A DNA stretch of 39,786 bases. Source: Rubrimonas sp036788415 (lineage in GTDB: Bacteria; Pseudomonadota; Alphaproteobacteria; Rhodobacterales; Rhodobacteraceae). Of this stretch, positions 1 to 7,783 are shown in pieces (within the stretch, counting starts at the first letter, position 1; each line of letters starts with the position of its first letter). Position numbers and translations under genes: made by a program. The notes below the pieces were generated by a model that was given only the letters and a program-made list of their open reading frames with translations, was not told the origin of the DNA and made no database searches. The stretch is taken from positions 1 to 39,786 of the forward strand of contig NZ_DAIQNN010000024.1 of assembly GCF_036788415.1 (NCBI RefSeq), in the 5' to 3' direction.

Positions 1-566
1 GCGGCGGTCTCGTTGTCGCGGATCGCGCGCATCATCCGGCCCCACGGCGCGCGCAGCTGGCGCTCCACCGCCCAGTAGGAGGCCGCGAGGATCGCCAGCA
101 CCAGCGCCAGATAGGCGAGGTTGGACTGGAGCGCCGCCTGCGCCGACCCGCCAGTCGCGAAGGGGCGCGGCAAGTTGGAGATGCCGGAGGCGGCGCCCGT
201 CAGCCAGCCTTCGGAGCGGGCGACGAGGCGGATGATCTCGGCGACGCCGATGGTGGCGATGGCGAGATAGTCGGAGCGGAAGCGCAGGCAGATCTTTCCG
301 ATCGGCCAGGCGATGGCCGCGGCGAGGACCATGGCGGCGATCCAGCCGAGCGGCGCGGGGAGCGCAAAGCCGCCGATCCGCCCGTCGGCGGCGGCCGAGG
401 TGACGATGGCCGAGGCGTAGGCGCCGACGGCGAAGAAGCCCGCGATCCCGGCGTTGAACAGGCCCGCGAAGCCCCATTGCACGTTGAGCCCCAACGCGAG
501 CACGCCATAGACGCCGATGAACACGGCCAGATGCGCGCCATAGGTGGCGAGCCCGATCCACTCCAT
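1..566 (-). CDS. livM: ABC importer permease, LivM family (partial, 3' end off window)
   Basis: Second inner-membrane permease of a branched-chain amino acid (or amide/urea-like) ABC importer. The reading frame starts at the ATG ending at 566 and is open to the left edge, so only about 188 residues are visible. The protein begins MEWIGLATYGAHLAVF. It then shows successive hydrophobic helices, the GLNVQWGFAGLFNAGIAGFFAVGAY segment typical of LivM (near residues 25-50), and the DYLAIATIGVAEIIR stretch that precedes the cytoplasmic coupling region. It lies 18 nt downstream of livH on the same strand, so the two are probably co-translated and form the permease heterodimer. Family assignment is secure. 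Substrate is not determined here, because no periplasmic binding-protein gene is visible in the window. Confidence 0.93.
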   Translation of the reverse strand, partial: MEWIGLATYGAHLAVFIGVYGVLALGLNVQWGFAGLFNAGIAGFFAVGAYASAIVTSAAADGRIGGFALPAPLGWIAAMVLAAAIAWPIGKICLRFRSDYLAIATIGVAEIIRLVARSEGWLTGAASGISNLPRPFATGGSAQAALQSNLAYLALVLAILAASYWAVERQLRAPWGRMMRAIRDNETA

Positions 567-584
567 CGCCTCAGCCCCTCCCCG

Positions 585-1457
585 TCACAGCACCTTGCCC
601 CGCAACAGGCCCGTCGGGCGAACCGCGAGCATCAGCAGCAGGATGACGAAGGCCATCGCGCTCTTGTACTGGGCGGGGATCAGCAGCACCGAGCTCTCCT
701 CGACGACGCCGACGATCAGCCCGCCGAGCAGCGCGCCCTCGACGCGCCCAACCCCCCCGAGGATCGCCGCGGCGAACATCGGCAGCAGCATCTGCCAGCC
801 CATCATCGAGCGCAGTTCGGTGTTGAGCCCGAGGAAGAACCCCGCCGCAGCCGCCATCGCGCCGACGATGCCCCAGGTGAGCGCGGTGACCACCCGCGTG
901 TCGACGCCCGACAGGCGCGCGAGGTCGGGATTGTCCGACATCGCCCGCATCGCCTTGCCCCAGCGCGTGCGCGACAGGAACAGGTGCAGCGCGATCACGA
1001 TGGCGAAAGTGGCGAGCAGGGTCAGAAGTTCGCGGTCGCGCAGCCGCACGCCCCAGTAGTCGTCGGGGCGCACGATGCCGCGCGCGTAGCTCTGGCTGTC
1101 CACGCCGAACACGATCTGCACGACCGAGCGCAGCATCAGCGCGACGCCGAGCGAGGCGATGACCGTTATGATGAGCGGGCGGGCGCGCAGATGGGCGTAG
1201 AACAGCCGGTCCGACCCGATGGCCACGGCGGCCGCGCCCGCCATCGCGACGGGCAGGCCGACCCATGGGCTGACGCCGGCGAACTGGACCACGGCGAGGG
1301 CGAGAAAGGCGCCGAGCGTGGCGAGGTCGCCATGGGCGAGATGGGCGAAGCGCATCACGCCGAACACCAGCGTCACGCCGATCGCGCCCAGAGCGTAGAT
1401 CGCGCCGAGCACGAGGCCCGGCGCGAGGTGGAAATTGACGAAGTAGAGCAGGTCCAT
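585..1457 (-). CDS. livH: ABC importer permease, LivH family
   Basis: First permease of the Liv-type importer, 290 residues, with about eight predicted membrane helices. It begins MDLLYFVNFHLAPGLVLGAI and carries the LivH-typical GVTLVFGVMRFAHLAHGDLATLGAFLAL segment near residues 25-55. The GGVGRVEGALLGGLIVGVVE stretch near the C terminus also fits. The ATG overlaps the TGA of the upstream DUF2333 gene by one base (TGATG), a translational-coupling arrangement, and this fixes the start. A longer in-frame extension upstream exists but would run through the DUF2333 gene. It pairs with LivM and is energised by LivG and LivF. I infer a polar amino-acid or amide substrate. Confidence 0.95.
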   Translation of the reverse strand: MDLLYFVNFHLAPGLVLGAIYALGAIGVTLVFGVMRFAHLAHGDLATLGAFLALAVVQFAGVSPWVGLPVAMAGAAAVAIGSDRLFYAHLRARPLIITVIASLGVALMLRSVVQIVFGVDSQSYARGIVRPDDYWGVRLRDRELLTLLATFAIVIALHLFLSRTRWGKAMRAMSDNPDLARLSGVDTRVVTALTWGIVGAMAAAAGFFLGLNTELRSMMGWQMLLPMFAAAILGGVGRVEGALLGGLIVGVVEESSVLLIPAQYKSAMAFVILLLMLAVRPTGLLRGKVL

Positions 1458-2611
1458 CAGCGGTTCAGGATTTCGCGCAGCTCGGTCATGTTGGCGCGGG
1501 CGCGCAGCATGTTCACCGCCATCGCGGAGAGGTGGTCGGGCTGGAAAAGCGAATCCTCGCGCCCGTTGGAGACGATGATCGGCGCGAGACCGGCGGATTC
1601 GGCGATGTGGGTCTCCATGCGGTCCCAGATCTGGTCGAGATTGGATTGGCGCACGACATCCGCGAAGTCGAGACGCATGGCCTGCAGGATGCCGTGATAG
1701 GCCCACATCATCCCGTGCGCCTCGTAGAACAGGTTGTCGGCGCGAAAGTCGAAAATCCCGTTGTTGTTCCCGTCTCCCGGCACGAACGCCTTGGTCGCGG
1801 GATCCCAGCGCTCGCCTTTCGAGCGCGAGGCGAGCTGATCGGTCATGCCGCCGATGTCGTTGGCGATGCGGTCGAGCAGCTGGAAAAGGTTGTCGCTGCG
1901 CGCGTCGAACAGCGCCGCGCACTCGGTGAGGCGCAGATTGTAAATGTCGAGCGACTCCTTGGCGTCTCGAAAAGTCGCGGCCGCGGAGTTGGAGAGCAAG
2001 GGCAGCCTCTGGCTGAACGGGTTGATGATCCACGCCCGCTCGTTCCACTGCAACGCCCCGCGCGCGTCGGTCAGCGCGCTGTCGGGGGCCGAGGTGCCGC
2101 GCGCGCGGCCGAGAAGGTCCACCGCCTCGACGCCGATGCGCCGCACGGCGCGCAGCGCGCCGATCTGGAACGACGCCTTGTTGTCGAAGAACGGGCCGCT
2201 CTCGAAGCTCCAGATGCCGAACCAGCCGAACTTGTATTGCGGGTCGCCCGGCGCCCAGACGTTCTGGTTCACCAGCACGTCGAGAATGTAGGAGGTGACG
2301 GCGACGGTCTGGCTCGGCGCGCAGCCCGAGCCGTCCGGGAGGCGCGAACCGGGCTCCGCGCCGGTCCCGGAGATCACGCGCTGTGGATAGCCGAGCTCGT
2401 CGCCCGCGGTCAGGCTGAGCCGGGTGAAGGCCGAGACGAGGTACAGGATCACCAGCAGCGCGAGCGCAGGGCGGGCGTAGAAGAGGATCTGCCCGATCCG
2501 ACCGCGCGTCTCGGCGATCTCGCGGCGCTTTTCCTTCGACACGCGGTCGAAGCCGGTCACCCGGCGCGACCAGTCCCAGAAATCGACAAGCCGATCCGTC
2601 AGTCTCGCCAT
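1457..2611 (-). CDS. DUF2333 family membrane-anchored protein inside the liv operon
   Basis: A 384-residue protein that I recognise as DUF2333-like; its function is unknown. The N-terminal 40 residues are basic and amphipathic. A single membrane helix follows at about residues 42-62 (LFYARPALALLVILYLVSAF), so the large remainder is probably periplasmic. Near residues 279-288 the sequence GDGNNNGIFD has the spacing of a dockerin/EF-hand-like calcium loop. The start chosen is the ATG at 2611 (MARLTDRL). An in-frame ATG at 2707 would overlap livF deeply and is not supported. The gene sits 4 nt after livF and overlaps livH by one base, so it is transcribed and translated with the transporter. An envelope accessory role for this importer is an inference from position only. 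Confidence 0.85.
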   Translation of the reverse strand: MARLTDRLVDFWDWSRRVTGFDRVSKEKRREIAETRGRIGQILFYARPALALLVILYLVSAFTRLSLTAGDELGYPQRVISGTGAEPGSRLPDGSGCAPSQTVAVTSYILDVLVNQNVWAPGDPQYKFGWFGIWSFESGPFFDNKASFQIGALRAVRRIGVEAVDLLGRARGTSAPDSALTDARGALQWNERAWIINPFSQRLPLLSNSAAATFRDAKESLDIYNLRLTECAALFDARSDNLFQLLDRIANDIGGMTDQLASRSKGERWDPATKAFVPGDGNNNGIFDFRADNLFYEAHGMMWAYHGILQAMRLDFADVVRQSNLDQIWDRMETHIAESAGLAPIIVSNGREDSLFQPDHLSAMAVNMLRARANMTELREILNR

Positions 2612-2615
2612 CGTC

Positions 2616-3323
2616 TCACCCTCCGAGGAAAAGCCGGGCGATCTCGGGATCGCCCAGCAAGTCGGCCCCTGTCCCATCGCGACGGTTGCGCCCGGTCGCG
2701 AGCACATAGCCGCGGTCGCAGAAGGCCAGCGCCTGCTTGGCGTGCTGCTCCACGAGCAGGATCGAGACGCCCGCGCGGCGCACGTCGCGCACGATCTCGA
2801 AGATGCGCTCCATGTACTTCGGGCTGAGGCCCGCCGTCGGCTCGTCGAGCAGCAGCAGCTTCGGATCGAGCATCAGCGCGCGCCCCATCGCCACCATCTG
2901 CCGCTGCCCCCCCGACAGCCGCCCCGCCATCTCGCGCCGCTTGTCGCGCAGGTCGGGAAACAGCGCATAGACCTTTTCGAAGGCCGCCGACAGGTCGTCG
3001 CGGCGGATGAAGGCGCCCATCTCGAGATTTTCGTGCACGCTCATATCGCGGAACACGTTGTCGACCTGCGGAACATAGCACACGCCGTGGCGCACGATGC
3101 GGTCGGGCGACCAGCCGGAGATCGGGTTGCCGTTGAACCAGATATGGCCCCGCCGCACGCGCAACAGGCCGAACACGGCCTTCATGGCGGTGGACTTGCC
3201 GGCCCCGTTCGGGCCCACGATGGCGACGATCTCGCCCGAACGCACCTCGAGGTCGAGGTCGAAAAGGATGTCGGCCTCGCCATAGCCGGCGGTGACGTCC
3301 TCGATGCTGAGGAGCGCGCTCAT
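2616..3323 (-). CDS. livF: ABC importer ATP-binding protein, LivF family
   Basis: Cytoplasmic ATPase of the Liv importer, 235 residues. Walker A is GPNGAGKS at about residues 37-44, the signature LSGGQ is at 136-140, and Walker B LLLLDEP is at 156-162. The switch histidine lies in LLVEQHAK. The compact size and the GLSPKYMERIFEIVR segment are typical of LivF rather than LivG. The ATG overlaps the livG stop codon (ATGA, 4 nt), which supports the start at 3323 over a longer in-frame extension from 3737. LivF and LivG are expected to form the nucleotide-binding heterodimer. Confidence 0.95.
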   Translation of the reverse strand: MSALLSIEDVTAGYGEADILFDLDLEVRSGEIVAIVGPNGAGKSTAMKAVFGLLRVRRGHIWFNGNPISGWSPDRIVRHGVCYVPQVDNVFRDMSVHENLEMGAFIRRDDLSAAFEKVYALFPDLRDKRREMAGRLSGGQRQMVAMGRALMLDPKLLLLDEPTAGLSPKYMERIFEIVRDVRRAGVSILLVEQHAKQALAFCDRGYVLATGRNRRDGTGADLLGDPEIARLFLGG

Positions 3324-4081
3324 GCGGCGCGCTCGCCGAGATAGGCTTCCAGCACGCGCGGGTCGTTGCGCACGTCGGCGAAAGCGCCTTCGGTAAGCAC
3401 CTTGCCTTCGGCCATGCAGATCACGGGATCGCACAGGCGCTCGATCATCTCCATGTCGTGCTCGATCAGCACGAAGCTGTAGCCGCGCTCGCGATTGAGC
3501 CACAGGATCTTCTCCTCGATCTCGCGCAGGAGCGTGCGGTTGACCCCGGCGGCGGGCTCGTCGAGCAGCACCATGCGCGCGTCGGTCATCATCGCGCGAC
3601 CGAGTTCGAGGAGCTTCTTCTGGCCGCCCGACAGCTGGCCCGCGCGCTGGTCGGCGACATGGCGCAGGTTGAGAAAGTCGAGCACGTCCTCGGCGCGGGC
3701 GCGCACCCGCTCCTCCTCGGCGCGCACGCCGCCCCAACGCAGCCAGTTGGCGAACAGGCTCTCGCCGGATTGCGACGGCGCCACCATCATCAGGTTCTCG
3801 CGCGCGCTGAGGCGGTGGAACTCGTGCGGGATCTGGAAGGTGCGCACGAGGCCGCGATGGAAAAGGGCGTCCGCCGACAGGCCCGTGACGTCGGCGCCTT
3901 CGAAACGGACATGGCCCGAGGTCGGCCTCAGAGCGCCGGCTATCACATTGAAGAGGGTGGTCTTGCCTGCGCCGTTCGGGCCGATCAGCCCGGTGATCGC
4001 GCCTTTGTCGGCGCGCAGCGTGCAGCCGTCCACGGCGCGGAAGCCGCCGAACGCCATGACGATGCGATCGACTTCCAGCAT
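3320..4081 (-). CDS. livG: ABC importer ATP-binding protein, LivG family
   Basis: Cytoplasmic ATPase, 253 residues, and the first visible gene of the leftward importer operon. Walker A is GPNGAGKT (34-41), LSGGQ is at 150-154, and Walker B VLLDEP is at 171-176. The segment VRTFQIPHEFHRLSARENLM is characteristic of LivG, where FQ-x5-L-S precedes the ABC linker. The H-loop is FVLIEHDMEMI. The start ATG at 4081 lies 69 nt after the stop of the upstream DsbD-domain gene on the same strand. The operon may therefore begin in that gap or be read through from upstream. No LivK-type binding protein lies upstream in this window. Confidence 0.95.
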   Translation of the reverse strand: MLEVDRIVMAFGGFRAVDGCTLRADKGAITGLIGPNGAGKTTLFNVIAGALRPTSGHVRFEGADVTGLSADALFHRGLVRTFQIPHEFHRLSARENLMMVAPSQSGESLFANWLRWGGVRAEEERVRARAEDVLDFLNLRHVADQRAGQLSGGQKKLLELGRAMMTDARMVLLDEPAAGVNRTLLREIEEKILWLNRERGYSFVLIEHDMEMIERLCDPVICMAEGKVLTEGAFADVRNDPRVLEAYLGERAA

Positions 4082-4150
4082 CGGTCCGCCTGATCCGGGA
4101 TCACGTTGTCGCAGGTCACATAAACGCGCGGCAACGCGCGAGCAAGGCGC

Positions 4151-4978
4151 TCAACCGCCGGAAGGCGCGCCCGGCGCGGCGCAACCCCGTTGCTCGATCA
4201 CGCCCGCGGGCGAGACGAGGCTGAGGCGCAGGGCGTCGCGCCCGATCCAGAGCGCGGGGTCCCAGAGCCGGGCCTCGCCCTCGGCCACCAGCGCCCGCCC
4301 CTCGACGCGGAGGACGGGCGGGGCGAACCATGCGCCGGGCGGGCCTTCGACCACCAGCAACGCGTCGCGCGGCGGGGCCTGCTCGAAAACCAGCCGCGCC
4401 TCGAAGCGCCGTTCCGCGCCTGCCCCGATCAGCGCGCATTCCGCCCGCGCCAGACCGGCCTCGGACCCCGGAAGCGGCGCGCGCGCGAGCGCCGAGGCGA
4501 TCGGACCGCCCGGCGCTCCGGGCGCTTCGGCCGGCAGGTCCAGCGTCAGCTCGGCGCGCTCCGGCACGCAGATCTCGGCGCAGACGCCGAAATCGAGCGC
4601 CAGCGCCAATGAGGCGGGGGCCGTGGCGTCCACGAGCGTCACGCGCAGCGGAAGGGTAACATGGTCGGAATAGCCGATGGTGGCGATCCCGAAGCTGTCG
4701 AAGACATGCGGCGTCGGCCAAACCACTTCGACCGCGGCGACGTTGCGCGAGCCGGACCAGTCGAAGAGCGGCGGAATGCCCGCCTCGCCCGGCGCCCGCC
4801 AATAGGTCTTCCAGCCCTCGGCGAGGGCGATCGACAGCCCGGCCACGCGCGCTCCATCGGGCTCGGCCCACCCGTCCGACAGCATCGCCTCGGCGCGGAT
4901 GCCCGGGGCGAGGTCCTGCGCCTGCGCCGCGACCGTGGCGAGCGCCGCCGCCGCGACCGTCAGAGCCATTCGCGCCAT
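4151..4978 (-). CDS. Exported DsbD N-terminal-domain-like protein
   Basis: A 275-residue protein with a clear signal peptide (MARMALTVAAAALATVAAQAQ). It resembles the periplasmic N-terminal (alpha) domain of DsbD/ScsB reductases but has no membrane reductase part. The WKTYWRAPGEAGIPPLFDWSGS segment and the later DFGVCAEICVPE motif are hallmarks of this family. The two cysteines of the C-x3-C motif could form a thiol relay, though I cannot say with which partner. It diverges from the AlgH/YqgE gene across an 85-nt gap. This head-to-head pairing is, to my knowledge, common in alphaproteobacteria. Function is inferred from family only. Confidence 0.85.
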   Translation of the reverse strand: MARMALTVAAAALATVAAQAQDLAPGIRAEAMLSDGWAEPDGARVAGLSIALAEGWKTYWRAPGEAGIPPLFDWSGSRNVAAVEVVWPTPHVFDSFGIATIGYSDHVTLPLRVTLVDATAPASLALALDFGVCAEICVPERAELTLDLPAEAPGAPGGPIASALARAPLPGSEAGLARAECALIGAGAERRFEARLVFEQAPPRDALLVVEGPPGAWFAPPVLRVEGRALVAEGEARLWDPALWIGRDALRLSLVSPAGVIEQRGCAAPGAPSGG

Positions 4979-5063
4979 CGCCGTCTCCCCGCCCTGCGCG
5001 AAATCCGCGCCGCCAGCGCGCTGCGCCCTTGATCCGCCGGCGCGCGCGTCTCACCATAGCGTC

Positions 5064-5636
5064 ATGCGCATCGAGCCGGAACGACATCTGAACGGAAAGC
5101 TGCTGATCGCCATGCCGGGCATGGGAGATCCGCGCTTCGAACGGGCCGTGATCTACATGTGCTCGCATTCCGACGAAGGCGCGATGGGCCTTGTCGTCAA
5201 CCGTCGCGCCCCCGGCGTAAGTTTCGGCGAACTGATGGCGCAACTTGAAATCGAAGTGGGGCCGCAGGCGCAGCTCGCCGACGTGCATGTCGGAGGCCCC
5301 GTCGAGACCGCGCGCGGCTTCGTGCTGCATTCGAGCGACTTCCATATCGACGACAGCACTATGCGGGTCGACGAGGGAATCAGCCTGACGGCGACGCTCG
5401 AAGTGCTGCGCGCCATGGCGGCGGGCTCGGGCCCCCGCAAGGCACTGATCGCGCTCGGCTATTCCGGATGGGCCCCGAGCCAGCTGGAGGGCGAGCTGCA
5501 GCGCAACGGCTGGCTGACCTGCGAGGCGGACGAAGAGATCCTGTTCTCGCGCGACGACGCCATGAAATGGGAGCGCGCGCTCGCCAAGCTCGGCGTGTCG
5601 CCCGCGGCGCTGTCGGCGACGGGAGGGACGGCCTGA
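5064..5636 (+). CDS. YqgE/AlgH family protein
   Basis: A 190-residue cytoplasmic protein of the UPF0301 (YqgE/AlgH) family, whose biochemical role is unsettled. Diagnostic stretches are LNGKLLIAMPGMGDPRFERAV near the N terminus, EGAMGLVVNRRAP, VHVGGPVETARGFVLHS and ALGYSGWAPSQLEGEL. The length is normal for the family. I chose the ATG at 5064 because similarity begins just after it (MRIEPERHLNGKLL). The in-frame extension to 4899 would overlap the divergent promoter region and the opposite gene. Confident for family, with no specific function claimed. Confidence 0.93.
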   Translation: MRIEPERHLNGKLLIAMPGMGDPRFERAVIYMCSHSDEGAMGLVVNRRAPGVSFGELMAQLEIEVGPQAQLADVHVGGPVETARGFVLHSSDFHIDDSTMRVDEGISLTATLEVLRAMAAGSGPRKALIALGYSGWAPSQLEGELQRNGWLTCEADEEILFSRDDAMKWERALAKLGVSPAALSATGGTA

Positions 5637-5739
5637 TCCGGCGCCCGCCCTCCGACGCCATGTCGCGCCCGCGAAAGGTTGCGCCCCAGGCCGAAGGCGG
5701 CTAGCCACGACGCGAGTCTCACCTGCGCGGGAGCGATGA

Positions 5740-6573
5740 ATGGCCGACGGCGACACCCACATCATCGAGGCGCGCGTCGCCGGCGCGCCGGCGCCCTTCC
5801 CCGTTCCCGGCAACGTCTTCGCCGAGACGGTGACGATGGTGAAGCACTACACCGACCGGCTGTTCATGTTCCGCATCACGCGCCCGCCGAGCTTGCGCTT
5901 CCGCTCGGGCGAATTCGTGATGATCGGGCTGCCGAACGCGGAACGCCCGGTCTATCGCGCCTACTCGATCGCGAGCCCGGCCTGGGACGAGGAGCTGGAG
6001 TTCTTCTCGATCAAGGTGCCGGGCGGCCCGCTGACCGAACATCTGCAGAAGATCCAGGTCGGCGACACCATCCTGATGAAGAAGAAGCCGACCGGAACGC
6101 TGGTGCTCGACGCGCTGCTGCCGGGCAGGCGGGTGTGGATGTTCTCCACGGGGACGGGGATCGCGCCTTTCGCCTCGCTGATCCGCGACCCCGAGACCTA
6201 CGACAAGTTCGATCAGGTGATCCTCACCCACACTTGCCGCGAAGTCGCCGAACTCGGCTATGGCGAGGAGCTGGTCGCGGCCATGCGCGAGGACCCGCTG
6301 GTGGGCGAGTTCGCCGACAAGCTGATCCACTTCACGACAGTGACCCGCGAGCCCTTCCCCCGCCCGCGCCGCATCACCGACATGATGCGCGACGGCGAGG
6401 TCTTCGAGATGCTCGGCGTGCCGCCGATCTGCGCTGAGAACGACCGCGCGATGATCTGCGGTTCGATGGAGATGCTGCGCGAGACCAAGGAGATCTGCGA
6501 AGGGTTCGGACTTGTCGAGGGTTCGAACTCGATGCCGAACACCGTCGTCGTCGAACGCGCCTTCGTCGACTGA
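5740..6573 (+). CDS. fpr: Ferredoxin--NADP reductase
   Basis: A 277-residue FAD enzyme that transfers electrons between NADP(H) and ferredoxin or flavodoxin in the cytoplasm. The FAD-binding motif RAYS is at about 73-76, and the pyrophosphate-binding GTGIAPF of the NADP domain is at 138-144. The CGSMEML segment and the C-terminal VERAFVD end match bacterial subclass I reductases of the Rhodobacter capsulatus type, where a C-terminal tail covers the flavin. A GGGAG ribosome-binding site ends 6 nt before the ATG. An overlapping ATG four bases upstream is out of frame. The gene is followed 13 nt later by a lipoprotein gene on the same strand. Confidence 0.96.
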   Translation: MADGDTHIIEARVAGAPAPFPVPGNVFAETVTMVKHYTDRLFMFRITRPPSLRFRSGEFVMIGLPNAERPVYRAYSIASPAWDEELEFFSIKVPGGPLTEHLQKIQVGDTILMKKKPTGTLVLDALLPGRRVWMFSTGTGIAPFASLIRDPETYDKFDQVILTHTCREVAELGYGEELVAAMREDPLVGEFADKLIHFTTVTREPFPRPRRITDMMRDGEVFEMLGVPPICAENDRAMICGSMEMLRETKEICEGFGLVEGSNSMPNTVVVERAFVD

Positions 6574-6586
6574 CGCAGGGCCGGCG

Positions 6587-7261
6587 ATGCTGCGCGCGCT
6601 GACCGTCCTTGCGGTCCTCGGTCCGGTCGCGCTCGCCGGCTGCGCCGCCTCGCCCGGCTCGCGCATGGAGGGCGCCCTTTCGGAAGCGACGCGCGCCCCC
6701 GAAGCGTTGACGCCCGAGGAAATCGCGGAAGCGCGGCGGCTGCAGGCGATGCCGGTCGCCCCGCGCAGCGGGAACGATCTCGCCGCGGCGCTGTGGAGCT
6801 GGGACTGGCGCAGCGCATTGAGCGGCCGGGGGCGGCAGCGCGCCTTTTTCAGCGAAGGCGGCGCCGCCTACGCCGCCGCGCTCGCCGGACGCCCCGATGC
6901 GACGCTGACGCCGATGGACCGACTCGAAGCGGCCGACGCCGCCCTCGACAGCGCGCGGCGCTCGGCGGCGCTCGCCGAGGCGACGCATGCGCGCGCCGTC
7001 GGAGACGTCGCCGCGCTGCGCGCCGCGGCTTCGCCGGATCAGGCGTTCGCGGAAGCCGCCGAGGCGCGCGGAGCGCTGCTGACGGCCATGGCGGCTGCGG
7101 CTTCGGCCGATGCCGCAGCGGTCGCTCAGGACGCCGAAGCGCTGGGGTTTTACGCGGGGCCCGCGCGCCGCGTCATGGCGGAGCGCGCCGCGGCGCTGGC
7201 GCGGCTCGCCGCCGAGCTGGAAGGGCGCGCCGCCGATGTCGGGCGGATGATCGACGCCTGA
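6587..7261 (+). CDS. Predicted lipoprotein, function unknown
   Basis: A 224-residue protein beginning MLRALTVLAVLGPVALAGC, which is a lipoprotein signal with the lipobox cysteine at residue 19. The mature part is rich in alanine and has long helical, coiled-coil-like stretches (about residues 110-220). I find no recognisable enzyme motif. I start it at 6587 because the signal peptide begins exactly there, and the in-frame extension to 6512 would lie inside fpr. It is 13 nt downstream of fpr and may be co-transcribed. It converges with the PopZ-like gene. I do not recognise the family. Confidence 0.75.
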   Translation: MLRALTVLAVLGPVALAGCAASPGSRMEGALSEATRAPEALTPEEIAEARRLQAMPVAPRSGNDLAAALWSWDWRSALSGRGRQRAFFSEGGAAYAAALAGRPDATLTPMDRLEAADAALDSARRSAALAEATHARAVGDVAALRAAASPDQAFAEAAEARGALLTAMAAAASADAAAVAQDAEALGFYAGPARRVMAERAAALARLAAELEGRAADVGRMIDA

Positions 7262-7285
7262 CCGCTGCGCCCGGCCCGAGGCGGC

Positions 7286-7729
7286 TCAGCCCCGGGCGGC
7301 GAGCGCGCGCGCGACCTCCTCGCGAACGATCTCGCGAAGGCCAGGCGCAAGCGCCTCGGCGCCGAGACGCTCGACCTCCTCGGCGAAGACCGCGCGGGCG
7401 ATGTCGACCATCACCGCCTCGTCCGCCGACAGCTCGACATCGTCCAGCCCGGGGCTCAGCCCGGGCGACGCGTCCAGCGCCTCCGGCGGAGCGGCGGCGG
7501 GCGCCGGAGGCGCGACGACCGTGGCCGCAGAGACGCTCGCCGCCTGCGGCGTGGCGACTGCAGGGGCGTCGATCCGCATCTCCTGCGTCAGCACGAGCAC
7601 CCCGTCAGGGGCGCCCCCCCGCAATGGCGCATGCTCGAACTTGCGGTCCTCCTCCGCGACGATCCTGCGTATCGAGGCGAGGATGTCGGCCATGGCGGCC
7701 GGATCGCTGACGGGGCGCGGATCGGTCAT
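7286..7729 (-). CDS. PopZ-like (DUF2497) polar organising protein, divergent
   Basis: A 147-residue protein with the three-part layout of PopZ. There is an N-terminal amphipathic helix, AAMADILASIRRIVAEED (about residues 11-28), close to the EEILASIRRIISED-type consensus. A low-complexity Pro/Ala/acid linker follows (about 35-95), and the C-terminal helical part ends PGLREIVREEVARALAARG. In Caulobacter, PopZ forms a polar matrix that tethers the ParB-parS centromere. The gene lies directly downstream of tolC on the same strand, an arrangement I associate with alphaproteobacterial popZ. The linker is short and the C-terminal part is weakly conserved, so I give the family but not a gene symbol. 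Confidence 0.72.
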   Translation of the reverse strand: MTDPRPVSDPAAMADILASIRRIVAEEDRKFEHAPLRGGAPDGVLVLTQEMRIDAPAVATPQAASVSAATVVAPPAPAAAPPEALDASPGLSPGLDDVELSADEAVMVDIARAVFAEEVERLGAEALAPGLREIVREEVARALAARG

Positions 7730-7783
7730 GGCGCAGTCGTCCTCACTGGAGCGCCCGGGGCGCGCGTCGCGGCCCGGACCGCG

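Noticed and set aside
477..2827. Long plus-strand open frames opposite livH, DUF2333 and livF
   Set aside because: They are rich in Arg, His and Gln with no domain resemblance and lie antisense to well-supported genes.
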